From positions 2,666,001 through 2,730,000 of the forward strand of contig OZ007032.1 of NCBI GenBank assembly GCA_963931615.1: a stretch of 64,000 bases of DNA, written 5' to 3'. The position numbers were made by a program, and so were the translations under genes. Within the stretch, counting starts at the first letter, position 1. Every line of letters begins with the position of its first letter. A model generated the notes under the pieces. That model was given only the letters and a program-made list of their open reading frames with translations. It did not search any database and was not told the origin of the DNA. Source of the stretch: Coprenecus sp902388455. GTDB taxonomy: Bacteria > Bacteroidota > Bacteroidia > Bacteroidales > UBA932. Below are positions 17,819 through 25,787 of the stretch, in pieces.

Positions 17819-19675
17819 ATGAACTTCAAAAGAACTGTCATGGCCGTCTTAGCCGGCCTTATAGCCCTGTGCGCCAGCGCACAGGGAGTAATCTCAGTAG
17901 ACTCGAAAGCCTCCGTCCTGCCCGACGGCAACGTCGAGCTGCTGCTGACCGTCAGCCTCGAACCGGGCTGGTACATGTACAGCACCGTGCCGGTGAGCGG
18001 CGGCCCGATGGCCACTTCCTTCACCGTCGACGAAAACACCGCCTTCACCCTCTCCGGAGGGCTGCAGGACGTTGAGGAGGCCCACATCAAATTCGACGAG
18101 GGCTTCGGAATGGACGTCAAGTACTTCGAGGGCACTGCGCAATTCCGCCAGGTCATCGTCCCCGCCTCGCAGGAGACCTTCACAGTGACCGGATACCTCG
18201 AGTACCAGACCTGCAACGGGGCAGAGTGCACCCTCAACGAGAGCGAGGTGTCCATAAAGGTGGACCCTTCGGCGGCGCCGGGAGAGGCGGCCGCGGCCCC
18301 CTCCAAGGGCGGTAAGGCGGCCGGTCAGGGCTTCTGGAGCTTCCTGCTCATAGCCTTCCTCGCCGGACTCGCCGGAGTCATCACCCCCTGCGTCTTCCCC
18401 ATGATACCCATGACAGTGGGCTTCCTCATCGGGGGCGGCAGCACCAAGCGGGCCGGCGTCCTCAAGGGCGTCATCTTCGGCCTCTCCATCATGGTCATCT
18501 ACACCCTGCTGGGCCTGATCGTGGCCCTCTTCCAGAGCACCGCGGCCACCGACGCCATCGGCACGCACTGGATACCCAACCTCATCTTCGCCCTCCTCTT
18601 CCTAGTATTCGCCGTATCGTTCCTCGGCGCGTTCGAGATCACCCTGCCCTCGGGCCTGGCCAACAAGGCCGACCGCGAGGCGGACAAGGGCGGATACGTG
18701 GCCGCCTTCTTCGTGGCCCTGGCGATGGTCATCGTCTCCTTCTCCTGCACCGGTCCCTTCGTGGGCTCCATCCTCGCCGCCGCCGTCCTCGACGGGGTGG
18801 CCCTCAGGCCCATCGTCGGCATGGCCGTCTTCGGACTCGGCTTCTCACTGCCCTTCGTGGTGCTCTCCTTCTTCCCCGGAGTGATGAAGAAGCTCCCGAA
18901 GTCCGGCGGCTGGCTCAACATGGTCAAGGTCGTCTTCGCCTACATCATGCTGGCCTTCGCCATGAAGTTCCTCTACAACATCGACGCCTACTTCGGATGG
19001 GGCATCATAACCCGTCTGGGCTTCATCGCCGTATGGGTAGTCCTCGCCCTGCTGCTCGGCCTATACTTCCTCGGAGTCTTCCGCACCAGCCACGACTCGC
19101 CCTCTGAGGGCATTGGCTGGGGCAGGCACATCGCAGGAATCGTCTGCATCACATTTGCCTTCTACCTCATTCCCGGCCTCTTCGGAGCCCCGCTGCAGAG
19201 CATCTCGGGCCTCATCCCTCCGATGGACGGCTCGACGCTGACGCTCTCCTCCGGCGGCACCGCGCAGGCAGCATCCGGGGACAATGCGGCTGCCACGGGC
19301 TACTCGACGCTGAAGTACCATACTGACCTCGACGAGGCCCTCGCGGAGAGCGAGGCCACCGGCAAGCCCGTCTTCGTGGTGTTCAAGTCCCACACGTGCA
19401 GCGTGTGCAAGCAGATGGAGGCAACGGTACTCTCCTCTGCGGCAGTAATGGAGAAACTTTCTGCAGACTTCGTGATCGCAAATCTGTATGTGGATGATAA
19501 AACAGAAGATCCTGAGTTCCGCACTCTCGGACGCCGCTACCGCGACTTCGAGATGAAGCAGTTCGCCTCGGCGTCCCAGCCGCTTTACGCAGTGGTGGAT
19601 TCTGAAGGCAAAACACTCTCAGGCCCCATCGGAAGCTGCTCCGAAGAAGAGTTTATGGCGTTTCTGAATTTTTAA
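17819..19675 (+). CDS. dsbD: thiol:disulfide interchange protein DsbD
   Basis: A 618-residue three-part reductase. A signal peptide and DsbD-alpha domain come first (about 20-150, with Cys pair in TCNGAEC). Next is the eight-helix DsbD-beta/CcdA membrane domain (about 175-445), with redox Cys in TPCVFPM and FSCTGPFVG. Last is a C-terminal thioredoxin domain with Cys527 and Cys530 (CSVC). It carries electrons from cytoplasmic thioredoxin to periplasmic partners, most likely the TlpA-like lipoprotein encoded just upstream. I chose the ATG at 17819; a TTG two codons earlier is in frame. GC is very high through the membrane part. Confidence 0.93.
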   Translation: MNFKRTVMAVLAGLIALCASAQGVISVDSKASVLPDGNVELLLTVSLEPGWYMYSTVPVSGGPMATSFTVDENTAFTLSGGLQDVEEAHIKFDEGFGMDVKYFEGTAQFRQVIVPASQETFTVTGYLEYQTCNGAECTLNESEVSIKVDPSAAPGEAAAAPSKGGKAAGQGFWSFLLIAFLAGLAGVITPCVFPMIPMTVGFLIGGGSTKRAGVLKGVIFGLSIMVIYTLLGLIVALFQSTAATDAIGTHWIPNLIFALLFLVFAVSFLGAFEITLPSGLANKADREADKGGYVAAFFVALAMVIVSFSCTGPFVGSILAAAVLDGVALRPIVGMAVFGLGFSLPFVVLSFFPGVMKKLPKSGGWLNMVKVVFAYIMLAFAMKFLYNIDAYFGWGIITRLGFIAVWVVLALLLGLYFLGVFRTSHDSPSEGIGWGRHIAGIVCITFAFYLIPGLFGAPLQSISGLIPPMDGSTLTLSSGGTAQAASGDNAAATGYSTLKYHTDLDEALAESEATGKPVFVVFKSHTCSVCKQMEATVLSSAAVMEKLSADFVIANLYVDDKTEDPEFRTLGRRYRDFEMKQFASASQPLYAVVDSEGKTLSGPIGSCSEEEFMAFLNF

Positions 19676-19700
19676 GAGGCCCTTAGTGTTACGGTTTCTG

Positions 19701-20276
19701 CTACCATCCCGACCGGAGAACGGTCTCCCAGTTGACCAGTCCCCACCAGGCGTTGATGTAGTCTGCACGGCGGTTGCGGTAGTCGATGTAGTAGGCGTGT
19801 TCCCATACGTCCACAGTCAGCAGGGGACGCAGGCCCTTGCGCATCGGATTGCCGGCGTTCGGCTCTGCTGTGATGAGCAGTTTCCCGTCCCCGTCCATAG
19901 CCAGCCATGTCCATCCCGAGCCGAAAAGGGATACGGCAGTCTGGGTGAACTGTGCCTTGAAGCTGTCGAGGCTTCCGAAGTCCTTTTCGATAGCCTTCAG
20001 CAGTTCCTGAGGCATCTCCCCTTGCTCCGGGGTAAGTCCGTTGAAAAAGAATGTGTGGTTCCAGGTCTGTGCGGCGTTGTTCAGGATACCGCCGTCGGCT
20101 TTCATGACTATTTCCTCTAAAGGAGAGTCCTCGAAGGGTGTCCCCTGAATCAGTCTGTAGAGGTTGTCTATGTAGGTCTGGAGGTGCTTCCCGTAGTGGT
20201 ATTCCAAGGTCTCGCGGCTCATGGCCGGCTCCAGTGCCTCAAGTGCGTAGGGCAGTTCCGGTAGTAGATGTTTCAT
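19701..20276 (-). CDS. sodB: superoxide dismutase, iron type
   Basis: A 191-residue Fe/Mn superoxide dismutase of normal length. The metal ligands are His27 (HYGKH), His74 (WNHTFFF), Asp156 and His160 (DVWEHAYY). The second-sphere Gln70 in NNAAQTWNH is placed as in iron enzymes such as E. coli SodB. It turns superoxide into oxygen and peroxide in the cytoplasm. The gene converges on dsbD with 25 bp between stops. Metal preference can be cambialistic in this phylum. Confidence 0.94.
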   Translation of the reverse strand: MKHLLPELPYALEALEPAMSRETLEYHYGKHLQTYIDNLYRLIQGTPFEDSPLEEIVMKADGGILNNAAQTWNHTFFFNGLTPEQGEMPQELLKAIEKDFGSLDSFKAQFTQTAVSLFGSGWTWLAMDGDGKLLITAEPNAGNPMRKGLRPLLTVDVWEHAYYIDYRNRRADYINAWWGLVNWETVLRSGW

Positions 20277-20673
20277 AATGCTTGGGAGTTAAGTGAATAA
20301 ATAATGTCCCAATATAGCGAAATTTGTCCGGATTACCAAGAAAATCATCAGTTTATGCCGGTTTTGCCCATGCGTCCCGGAGATATCAGCCTTCGGTGCC
20401 CAGTGCTGCCTCGCCAATCTCACGTTGCTTTTTAGTTACGATGTATGTCTTTGGCTATCATATATTTGCCAGAACGATAGGTTTCTATGTGGCCGCATTT
20501 TCGTTGAATATGCCGCGTTTTCCGCTCATGTAGAATTGTGGAATATCACTAATAACTTGATTTCCTGCGCATTCTGTTGTAACTAAAAGGCATCGTGGGA
20601 CAAGACCATGCTTGGTTTACGAGGCTGGCAATGATTCTTTGGCAGATAGTGGTGCGGTAGGTATGTCTGACTG
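20277..20673. other. 397-bp gap without a recognisable gene
   Basis: No convincing gene, repeat or RNA. On the minus strand two short broken frames read like protein: one contains CGHIETYRSGKYMIAKD and an overlapping one ends TKKQREIGEAALGTEG and a stop. They may be the remains of a decayed gene, but I recognise no family. The left end holds the sodB upstream region; I see no exact TAnnTTTG there. Confidence 0.3.
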
Positions 20674-21600
20674 TCACGATTGTTCCCGCTCCATCTGGAC
20701 GCGGCTCTTGCTGGCTGTGACCAGCCATATTCCCGTGAAGATGAGCAGGACGGCGAGAACTTTCAGGTAGCTGAAAGTGTCCAGGCCGAGGAAGATGGAG
20801 GCTGTGACGGAAACGATGGGCTGTATGTAGTTGTACATGCCGGCGACGGTAGGCCGCAGGTTTTTCTGTCCGACTACAACCAGTACGTAGCAGAGGAAGG
20901 TGGCGAGTACCACGACGTAGAGGATGCCGCCTATATTGCCCCAGGTCAGGCCGGCCCAGTCAGTGGCGATAAGGTCGTGGTAAGAGAAGGGCAGAAGGCA
21001 GATGAAGGCATAGGTGAACATCCACTTCATGATGGTGAAGATGGAGTATTTGCTTACAAAATTCTTGAAAAGGACGAGGTAGGAGGCGTAGCTGAGCTGG
21101 GCGAAAAGGATCAGCAGGTCCCCGCCGATATTTGTAGTACTCCCGGCCGCTGCCGCCGCTGCATGACTGCCGCCGAGGATGAGCAGCAGGGCGCCGCCGG
21201 CTCCGAAAGCGATGCCGCCGACCTTCTTGCCGGTGATGGGCTCCTTGAGGAAGAATGCCGCCAATATCATTGCCCATAGCGGCATGCTGGTGGCTATGAT
21301 GGAGGCATCGGCAGGGGAGGTGAGGCTCACTCCGAAGACGTAGAGGCCCTGATTGAACACTATTGCCAGGAGGGAGGCCGCGAACAGCTTGATCATGTCC
21401 CTCGGTTCTACCTTTTCCGGCTTCCGGAAGAGGGAGGCGACCCAGAAGAGCACCATTGCCCCGAATACCCGCAGATCCGTGAGTACCAGAGGGGTGATTA
21501 TGCTTCCCGCCATGACTATTTTCGCCACCGGGGCCATCAGTCCCCAGATGCAGTTGGCCGCCAACATTGCGCCGTGGCCTTTCCAGCTGAAATTTTCCAT
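20674..21600 (-). CDS. EamA/DMT-family transporter
   Basis: A 308-residue inner-membrane protein with about ten hydrophobic segments in two EamA repeats. The first has NCIWGLMAPVAKIVMAG near the start; the second starts around residue 165. The family exports or imports amino acids, nucleotides and other small metabolites; the substrate cannot be inferred. A loop near residue 125 is unusually Ala/Gly/Ser-rich. The gene is divergent from the Fic gene, and the Fic operator lies between them. Confidence 0.9.
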   Translation of the reverse strand: MENFSWKGHGAMLAANCIWGLMAPVAKIVMAGSIITPLVLTDLRVFGAMVLFWVASLFRKPEKVEPRDMIKLFAASLLAIVFNQGLYVFGVSLTSPADASIIATSMPLWAMILAAFFLKEPITGKKVGGIAFGAGGALLLILGGSHAAAAAAGSTTNIGGDLLILFAQLSYASYLVLFKNFVSKYSIFTIMKWMFTYAFICLLPFSYHDLIATDWAGLTWGNIGGILYVVVLATFLCYVLVVVGQKNLRPTVAGMYNYIQPIVSVTASIFLGLDTFSYLKVLAVLLIFTGIWLVTASKSRVQMEREQS

Positions 21601-21623
21601 TATCTTATATAAAATCGGCCGCG

Positions 21624-21639
21624 AATGTACACTTTTTTC
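21624..21639 (+). repeat. 16-bp direct repeat, left copy, flanking the Fic locus
   Basis: AATGTACACTTTTTTC occurs here and again at 22837-22852, so the Fic gene with its operator lies between two identical 16-mers. Confidence 0.5.
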
Positions 21640-21642
21640 CCA

Positions 21643-21704
21643 TTCGGTGAAACGCTCGTCTATTCGCCGAAAAAATTCGGCGAATAATTTGCCTATTCAC
21701 CGAA
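21643..21704. promoter_or_regulatory. nested four-half-site operator of the Fic gene
   Basis: Four 9-bp half-sites: TTCGGTGAA (21643), TTCGCCGAA (21663), TTCGGCGAA (21676) and TTCACCGAA (21696). The inner pair forms a perfect inverted repeat with 11-bp arms (21661-21671 and 21676-21686). The outer pair shares exactly the same centre, 21673.5, with 11 nt between outer and inner sites on both sides. The rightmost half-site lies between the -33 and -7 elements of the Fic promoter, as expected for a repressor site. Confidence 0.75.
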
Positions 21705-21719
21705 ATGTGCCTAATTTTG
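21688..21719 (+). promoter_or_regulatory. promoter of the Fic gene
   Basis: The -33 element TTTG (21688-21691) is 20 nt before the -7 element TAATTTTG (21712-21719). Both match the Bacteroidota promoter form. The Fic ATG is 16 nt after the -7 element. Confidence 0.7.
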
Positions 21720-21735
21720 CGCAAAATATAAGGCG

Positions 21736-22827
21736 ATGCGGTATATTCACGATTATGATAACTGGTGGCAGTTCCGATATGATGTTCATCGGATAATTAA
21801 TGAGTTGGGACGTGTGCGGTCCAAGCAGGGCATGGTGCTTGGGAGGATGTTGTCGCTTGGATTCAGCTCTCAGGATGAAGCTGTGCTGTCGAATATGTCG
21901 GTGGATCTTGTCCGCTCATCGGAAATTGAGGGAGAAAGGCTTAATCTTGAGGAGGTACGCTCATCAATAGCCCGTAGACTCGGAATAACAGCGGCAGGAA
22001 TAGTTCCAACCTCGCGTTATGTAGATGGTATCGTGGAGATGCAGCTGGATGCAACGCAGAATTATAGCAGGCCTCTTTCGGCGGAACGTCTTTTCGGATG
22101 GCACAATGTATTGTTTCCAACAGGTATGAGCGGATTATACAGTATAGAGGTGGGCAAATACAGGAGTGGTGAGATGCAGGTTGTGTCAGGTGCCATGGGC
22201 ATGGAAAGAGTACATTATCAGGCTCCGGCTGCGGACAGGGTGCCGGTGGAGATGGAGAGGTTCATCTCGTGGGTCAATAGTGATGAAGATATTGATGCTG
22301 TACTGAAAGCCGCCATAGCACACCTGTGGTTTGTGTCTATTCACCCGTTTGATGACGGTAACGGGCGCATTGCACGGGCGCTGACCGATATGTTGCTTGC
22401 CCGTTCTGAAAATAACAGAAAGCGATTCTACTCCATATCAGCGGAGATGAAGTTGCTGCAAAAAGAGTATTACGGAATCCTGGAGAGGACGCAGCGTGGT
22501 GACGGAGATATCACCGACTGGATACTGTGGTTCCTGAACTGTTTCGAAAAAGCACTGGATTCAACCGAAAATGCATTGTCGTCAGTCCTTAGGAAAGCTG
22601 ATTTCTGGGAACGCAACCGGAATGTTACGTTCAACGCAAGACAGCAGAAACTGCTCAATATGCAGTTTGACGGATTCTTCGGCAAACTGACTACCGGCAA
22701 GTGGGCGAAGATTGCCAAATGCTCTACAGACACAGCGCTTAATGATATCCGTGATCTTGTTGAAAAAGGCATTTTGAAGAAGACCGAGGAAGGAGGACGC
22801 AGTACAAACTATATCCTGCTGGAATAA
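21736..22827 (+). CDS. Fic-family AMP-transferase-like protein, class II, with C-terminal winged helix
   Basis: A 363-residue Fic protein. The core motif is complete, HPFDDGNGR with catalytic His203. An N-terminal inhibitory helix has the (S/T)xxxE(G/N) motif as S61-E65-G66 in SSEIEG, so this is a self-inhibited class II Fic enzyme preceded by a DUF4172-like segment. Residues about 300-363 look like a winged helix-turn-helix (WAKIAKCSTDTALNDIRDLVEKGILKK). Fic enzymes usually transfer AMP to a target protein. The DNA-binding tail and the elaborate operator upstream suggest autoregulation. It is AT-richer than its neighbours and flanked by a 16-bp direct repeat, so it may have been acquired. 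Confidence 0.9.
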   Translation: MRYIHDYDNWWQFRYDVHRIINELGRVRSKQGMVLGRMLSLGFSSQDEAVLSNMSVDLVRSSEIEGERLNLEEVRSSIARRLGITAAGIVPTSRYVDGIVEMQLDATQNYSRPLSAERLFGWHNVLFPTGMSGLYSIEVGKYRSGEMQVVSGAMGMERVHYQAPAADRVPVEMERFISWVNSDEDIDAVLKAAIAHLWFVSIHPFDDGNGRIARALTDMLLARSENNRKRFYSISAEMKLLQKEYYGILERTQRGDGDITDWILWFLNCFEKALDSTENALSSVLRKADFWERNRNVTFNARQQKLLNMQFDGFFGKLTTGKWAKIAKCSTDTALNDIRDLVEKGILKKTEEGGRSTNYILLE

Positions 22828-22836
22828 TCTTTACAA

Positions 22837-22852
22837 AATGTACACTTTTTTC
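22837..22852 (+). repeat. 16-bp direct repeat, right copy, flanking the Fic locus
   Basis: Second copy of AATGTACACTTTTTTC (see 21624). This copy runs directly into the promoter of the next gene. Confidence 0.5.
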
Positions 22853-22860
22853 TAACTTTG
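22853..22860 (+). promoter_or_regulatory. -7 promoter element of the 22892 gene
   Basis: TAACTTTG matches TAnnTTTG and lies 31 nt before the next ATG. Confidence 0.55.
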
Positions 22861-22891
22861 CAGACCGAAAACAATAACTTGAATTTATTCT

Positions 22892-23467
22892 ATGGACAGA
22901 ACACACCTTGCCTGGAATGCAGTTTCCTGTACAGTCGTCATTATTATGTTGTTGACGTGTTCATTTACGGCTTCTGGATATCAGGCCGTTGATCCGGTTC
23001 CGGAGAGGGAGAGGACACGCGGTGACTTTACTGCAAACATCAGTCTGGCTTTTCCTGTGTTCAGCAGCGGACCAGAGACGTTCGGCTACGAAGCGGTGGG
23101 TCTCGGATATACATTTCTCAACAACAATCTGGAGGCGGGCATCAATTTCGGCGGCCTGGTCACCAAGGGCACGATCTATACCCATTCGAAGATGAAAGGT
23201 ATGGTGATGGGCACGGCCTATCTGTCCCTGCTTTTTGGAAACCAGACGGGCAAGCTCACCATCTGTCCTACGGTAGAGGCCGGTGTGGGGCACGGCACCA
23301 TCCATCAGGTCCCCGAGTCGACCAGAGCCGTGTTCGGTGTTGGCACGACGCTGCTCTACCGTCCTCTTAAATGGTTTCATACGGGTATAGACCTCAAGTA
23401 CGTATTCCTTTCCAACAGCAATAACCGCTGGCTGATGCTCGGCTTCAAGTTCGGTGTGGACTTTTAG
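22892..23467 (+). CDS. predicted outer-membrane beta-barrel protein, unknown function
   Basis: A 191-residue protein I cannot assign to a named family. It has an N-terminal hydrophobic stretch (about 10-28) that would serve as a signal peptide. Alternating hydrophobic/aromatic strands with Gly-rich turns follow (GYTFLNNNLEAGINFGG, TAYLSLLFGN), and it ends in a short strand with C-terminal Phe (FKFGVDF), the usual barrel signature. A second protein of similar style is encoded at 56075-56767. It has its own promoter and is followed by the aspS promoter. Confidence 0.65.
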   Translation: MDRTHLAWNAVSCTVVIIMLLTCSFTASGYQAVDPVPERERTRGDFTANISLAFPVFSSGPETFGYEAVGLGYTFLNNNLEAGINFGGLVTKGTIYTHSKMKGMVMGTAYLSLLFGNQTGKLTICPTVEAGVGHGTIHQVPESTRAVFGVGTTLLYRPLKWFHTGIDLKYVFLSNSNNRWLMLGFKFGVDF

Positions 23468-23501
23468 CAGTCAGGCAGGATAAATGAGTGCATTTTTTTC
23501 C

Positions 23502-23509
23502 TACTTTTG
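23502..23509 (+). promoter_or_regulatory. -7 promoter element of aspS
   Basis: TACTTTTG matches TAnnTTTG, 23 nt before the aspS ATG. Confidence 0.6.
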
Positions 23510-23532
23510 CATCTGCAAATTATTGACAAGCT

Positions 23533-25302
23533 ATGTACAGGACACACACATGCGGCGAGCTTCGCCTAGAGAATGCCGGACAGAAGGTCACTCTGGCCGG
23601 ATGGGTCCAGAGAGTAAGGAAGATGGGCGGTATGAGCTTCATCGACCTCAGGGACCGTTACGGTATAACACAGATCGTCATCGATGAGTCGGCTTCTGCA
23701 GAACTCAATGCTCAGGTGGAGAAACTGGGCCGCGAATATGTAATACAGGTTTCGGGTACAGTTCTGGAGCGTCAGAGCAAGAACTCCAGAATCGACACCG
23801 GCGACATCGAGGTGCGTCTCGAGTTCCTCAATGTGCTCAATGCGGCTGCCACTCCTCCGTTCACTATCGAGGATGAGTCCGACGGCGGTGACGACCTCCG
23901 TATGAAGTACCGCTATCTCGACCTGCGCCGCAATCCGCTGAAGAAGAATCTGATGCTGCGTCACCGTATGGCTCACGAGGTGCGCAACTACCTAGACAGC
24001 AAGGGATTCATGGAGATAGAGACTCCTTATCTGATCAAGTCTACTCCCGAGGGGGCCCGCGATTTCGTAGTGCCTTCACGCATGAATCCCGGTCAGTTCT
24101 ACGCCCTGCCCCAGAGCCCCCAGCAACAGAAGCAGCTCCTCATGGTAGCCGGTTACGACCGCTACTTCCAGATCGTGCGCTGCTTCAGGGACGAGGACCT
24201 CAGGGCCGACCGTCAGCCGGAGTTCACCCAGATAGACTGCGAGATGTCCTTCGTGGAGCGTGACGACGTGCTGGAAATGTTCGAGGGAATGATCAAGACC
24301 CTCTTCCACAACGTGCTGGGCAAAGACTTCACCGAGCCGTTCTATAAGATGCCCTACTCCGAGGCCATGGACTCATACGGCTCGGACAAGCCCGATATCC
24401 GCTTCGGCATGAAGCTGCACGAGATTACATCCCTGGCCAAGGGACATGACTTCCCTGTCTTCGACTCCGCTGAGTATGTGGGCGGTATCGCCGTTCCCGG
24501 ATGCGCCGGCTACTCCCGCAAGCAGACCGATGAGCTGACCGAGTGGGTAAAGCGTCCCCAGATCGGCGCCAAGGGACTGGTCTACATCAAGTGCAATGAG
24601 GACGGCACCTTCAAGTCCTCGGCCGACAAGTTCCTCACTCCCGATGACCTGGCTACCATGGCCGCAGCCGTTGAGGCTCAGAAGGGCGACCTGATCCTGA
24701 TTCTCGCCGGTGCCAGGAACAAGATGCGCACTGCCCTCGGCTCCCTGCGTATCGAGATGGGCAACCGTCTCGGCCTGCGCGACCCGAAGGTATTCGCCCC
24801 CCTGTGGGTAGTGGACTTCCCCCTGCTGGAGTGGGACGACGAGACATCCCGCTTCTACGCCATGCACCATCCCTTCACTGCTCCCAAGCCCGAGCATCTG
24901 GACTGGTTCTACAGTGACAGGAAGGAAGACTTAGAGCGCGTGTGCGCCAATGCCTACGACTTCGTGCTCAACGGCACCGAGGTGGGCGGCGGTTCCATCC
25001 GTATCCACGATTCCAAGATACAGGAGCGTATGTTCGAGGTCCTCGGCTTCAGTCATGAGGACGCCGACTACCGCTTCGGCTTCCTGATCAACGCCTTTAA
25101 GTACGGCGCTCCCCCTCACGGAGGCATCGCATTCGGCTTCGACCGTTTCTGCGCCCTTTTCGGCGGACAGGAGAGCATCCGCGACTTCATCGCATTCCCC
25201 AAGAACAATCAGGGCCGCGACATGATGCTCGACGCTCCTTCCCGCATCGACCAGGTGCAGATGGACGAGCTCTTCCTGCAGAGTACTTATAAGGAGGAAT
25301 AA
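23533..25302 (+). CDS. aspS: aspartate--tRNA ligase
   Basis: A 589-residue bacterial-type class II aminoacyl-tRNA synthetase of normal length. The N-terminal OB fold binds the anticodon (about 1-105, VTLAGWVQRVRKMGGMSFIDLRD). The catalytic core carries FMEIETPYL (motif 1), FRDEDLRADRQPEFTQIDCEMSF (motif 2) and GIAFGFDRF (motif 3). The bacterial GAD insertion lies at about 285-405. It charges tRNA-Asp. The yqeY-like gene starts 18 nt later and probably shares the transcript. Confidence 0.97.
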   Translation: MYRTHTCGELRLENAGQKVTLAGWVQRVRKMGGMSFIDLRDRYGITQIVIDESASAELNAQVEKLGREYVIQVSGTVLERQSKNSRIDTGDIEVRLEFLNVLNAAATPPFTIEDESDGGDDLRMKYRYLDLRRNPLKKNLMLRHRMAHEVRNYLDSKGFMEIETPYLIKSTPEGARDFVVPSRMNPGQFYALPQSPQQQKQLLMVAGYDRYFQIVRCFRDEDLRADRQPEFTQIDCEMSFVERDDVLEMFEGMIKTLFHNVLGKDFTEPFYKMPYSEAMDSYGSDKPDIRFGMKLHEITSLAKGHDFPVFDSAEYVGGIAVPGCAGYSRKQTDELTEWVKRPQIGAKGLVYIKCNEDGTFKSSADKFLTPDDLATMAAAVEAQKGDLILILAGARNKMRTALGSLRIEMGNRLGLRDPKVFAPLWVVDFPLLEWDDETSRFYAMHHPFTAPKPEHLDWFYSDRKEDLERVCANAYDFVLNGTEVGGGSIRIHDSKIQERMFEVLGFSHEDADYRFGFLINAFKYGAPPHGGIAFGFDRFCALFGGQESIRDFIAFPKNNQGRDMMLDAPSRIDQVQMDELFLQSTYKEE

Positions 25303-25320
25303 TAATTAAAAAAGAACAAT

Positions 25321-25776
25321 ATGTCACTCGAACAACAGATACAGTCCGACATCAAGGCGGCGATGGTCGCCAAGGACAAGGTGGCTCTCGCGGCCACCCG
25401 TGCGGTGAAGGCCGCAATTCTCCTCGCCAAGACCTCCGAGGGGGGAGCCAAGGACAGCCTCGAGGACTCCGAGGTGGTCAAGATAGTGCAGAAGCTCGTG
25501 AAACAGCGCAAGGAAAGCGCGGAGATCTACTCCCAGCAGAACCGTCAGGACTTAGCGGACAACGAGCTGGCGGAGGCCGCCGCAATGGAGAAATACCTCC
25601 CGGCCGCCCTCTCCGAGGCTCAGGTCGAGGAGGCCGTCAAGGTCATCATCGCCGAGACCGGCGCCTCATCCATGGCCGACATGGGCAAGGTGATGGGCGT
25701 AGCTACCAAGAAGCTCGCCGGCCAGGCCGACGGCCGCCTCATCTCCACCATCGTCAAGAAGCTGCTCGCGCAGTAA
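25321..25776 (+). CDS. GatB/YqeY domain protein
   Basis: A 151-residue all-helical protein of the YqeY family. It resembles the tRNA-binding tail of GatB/GatE amidotransferase subunits: KAAMVAKDKVALAATRAVKAAI near the start and MGKVMGVATKKLAGQADGR near the end. A role in tRNA-dependent amidation is often suggested but not settled. The position directly after aspS is suggestive, since GatCAB works on mischarged Asp-tRNA(Asn). It converges on the first propeller gene. Confidence 0.9.
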   Translation: MSLEQQIQSDIKAAMVAKDKVALAATRAVKAAILLAKTSEGGAKDSLEDSEVVKIVQKLVKQRKESAEIYSQQNRQDLADNELAEAAAMEKYLPAALSEAQVEEAVKVIIAETGASSMADMGKVMGVATKKLAGQADGRLISTIVKKLLAQ

Positions 25777-25787
25777 GCAGATATATT

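Noticed and set aside
20324..20533. 69-codon plus-strand open frame
   Set aside because: TTG start, no ribosome-binding site or promoter, and no recognisable protein character.
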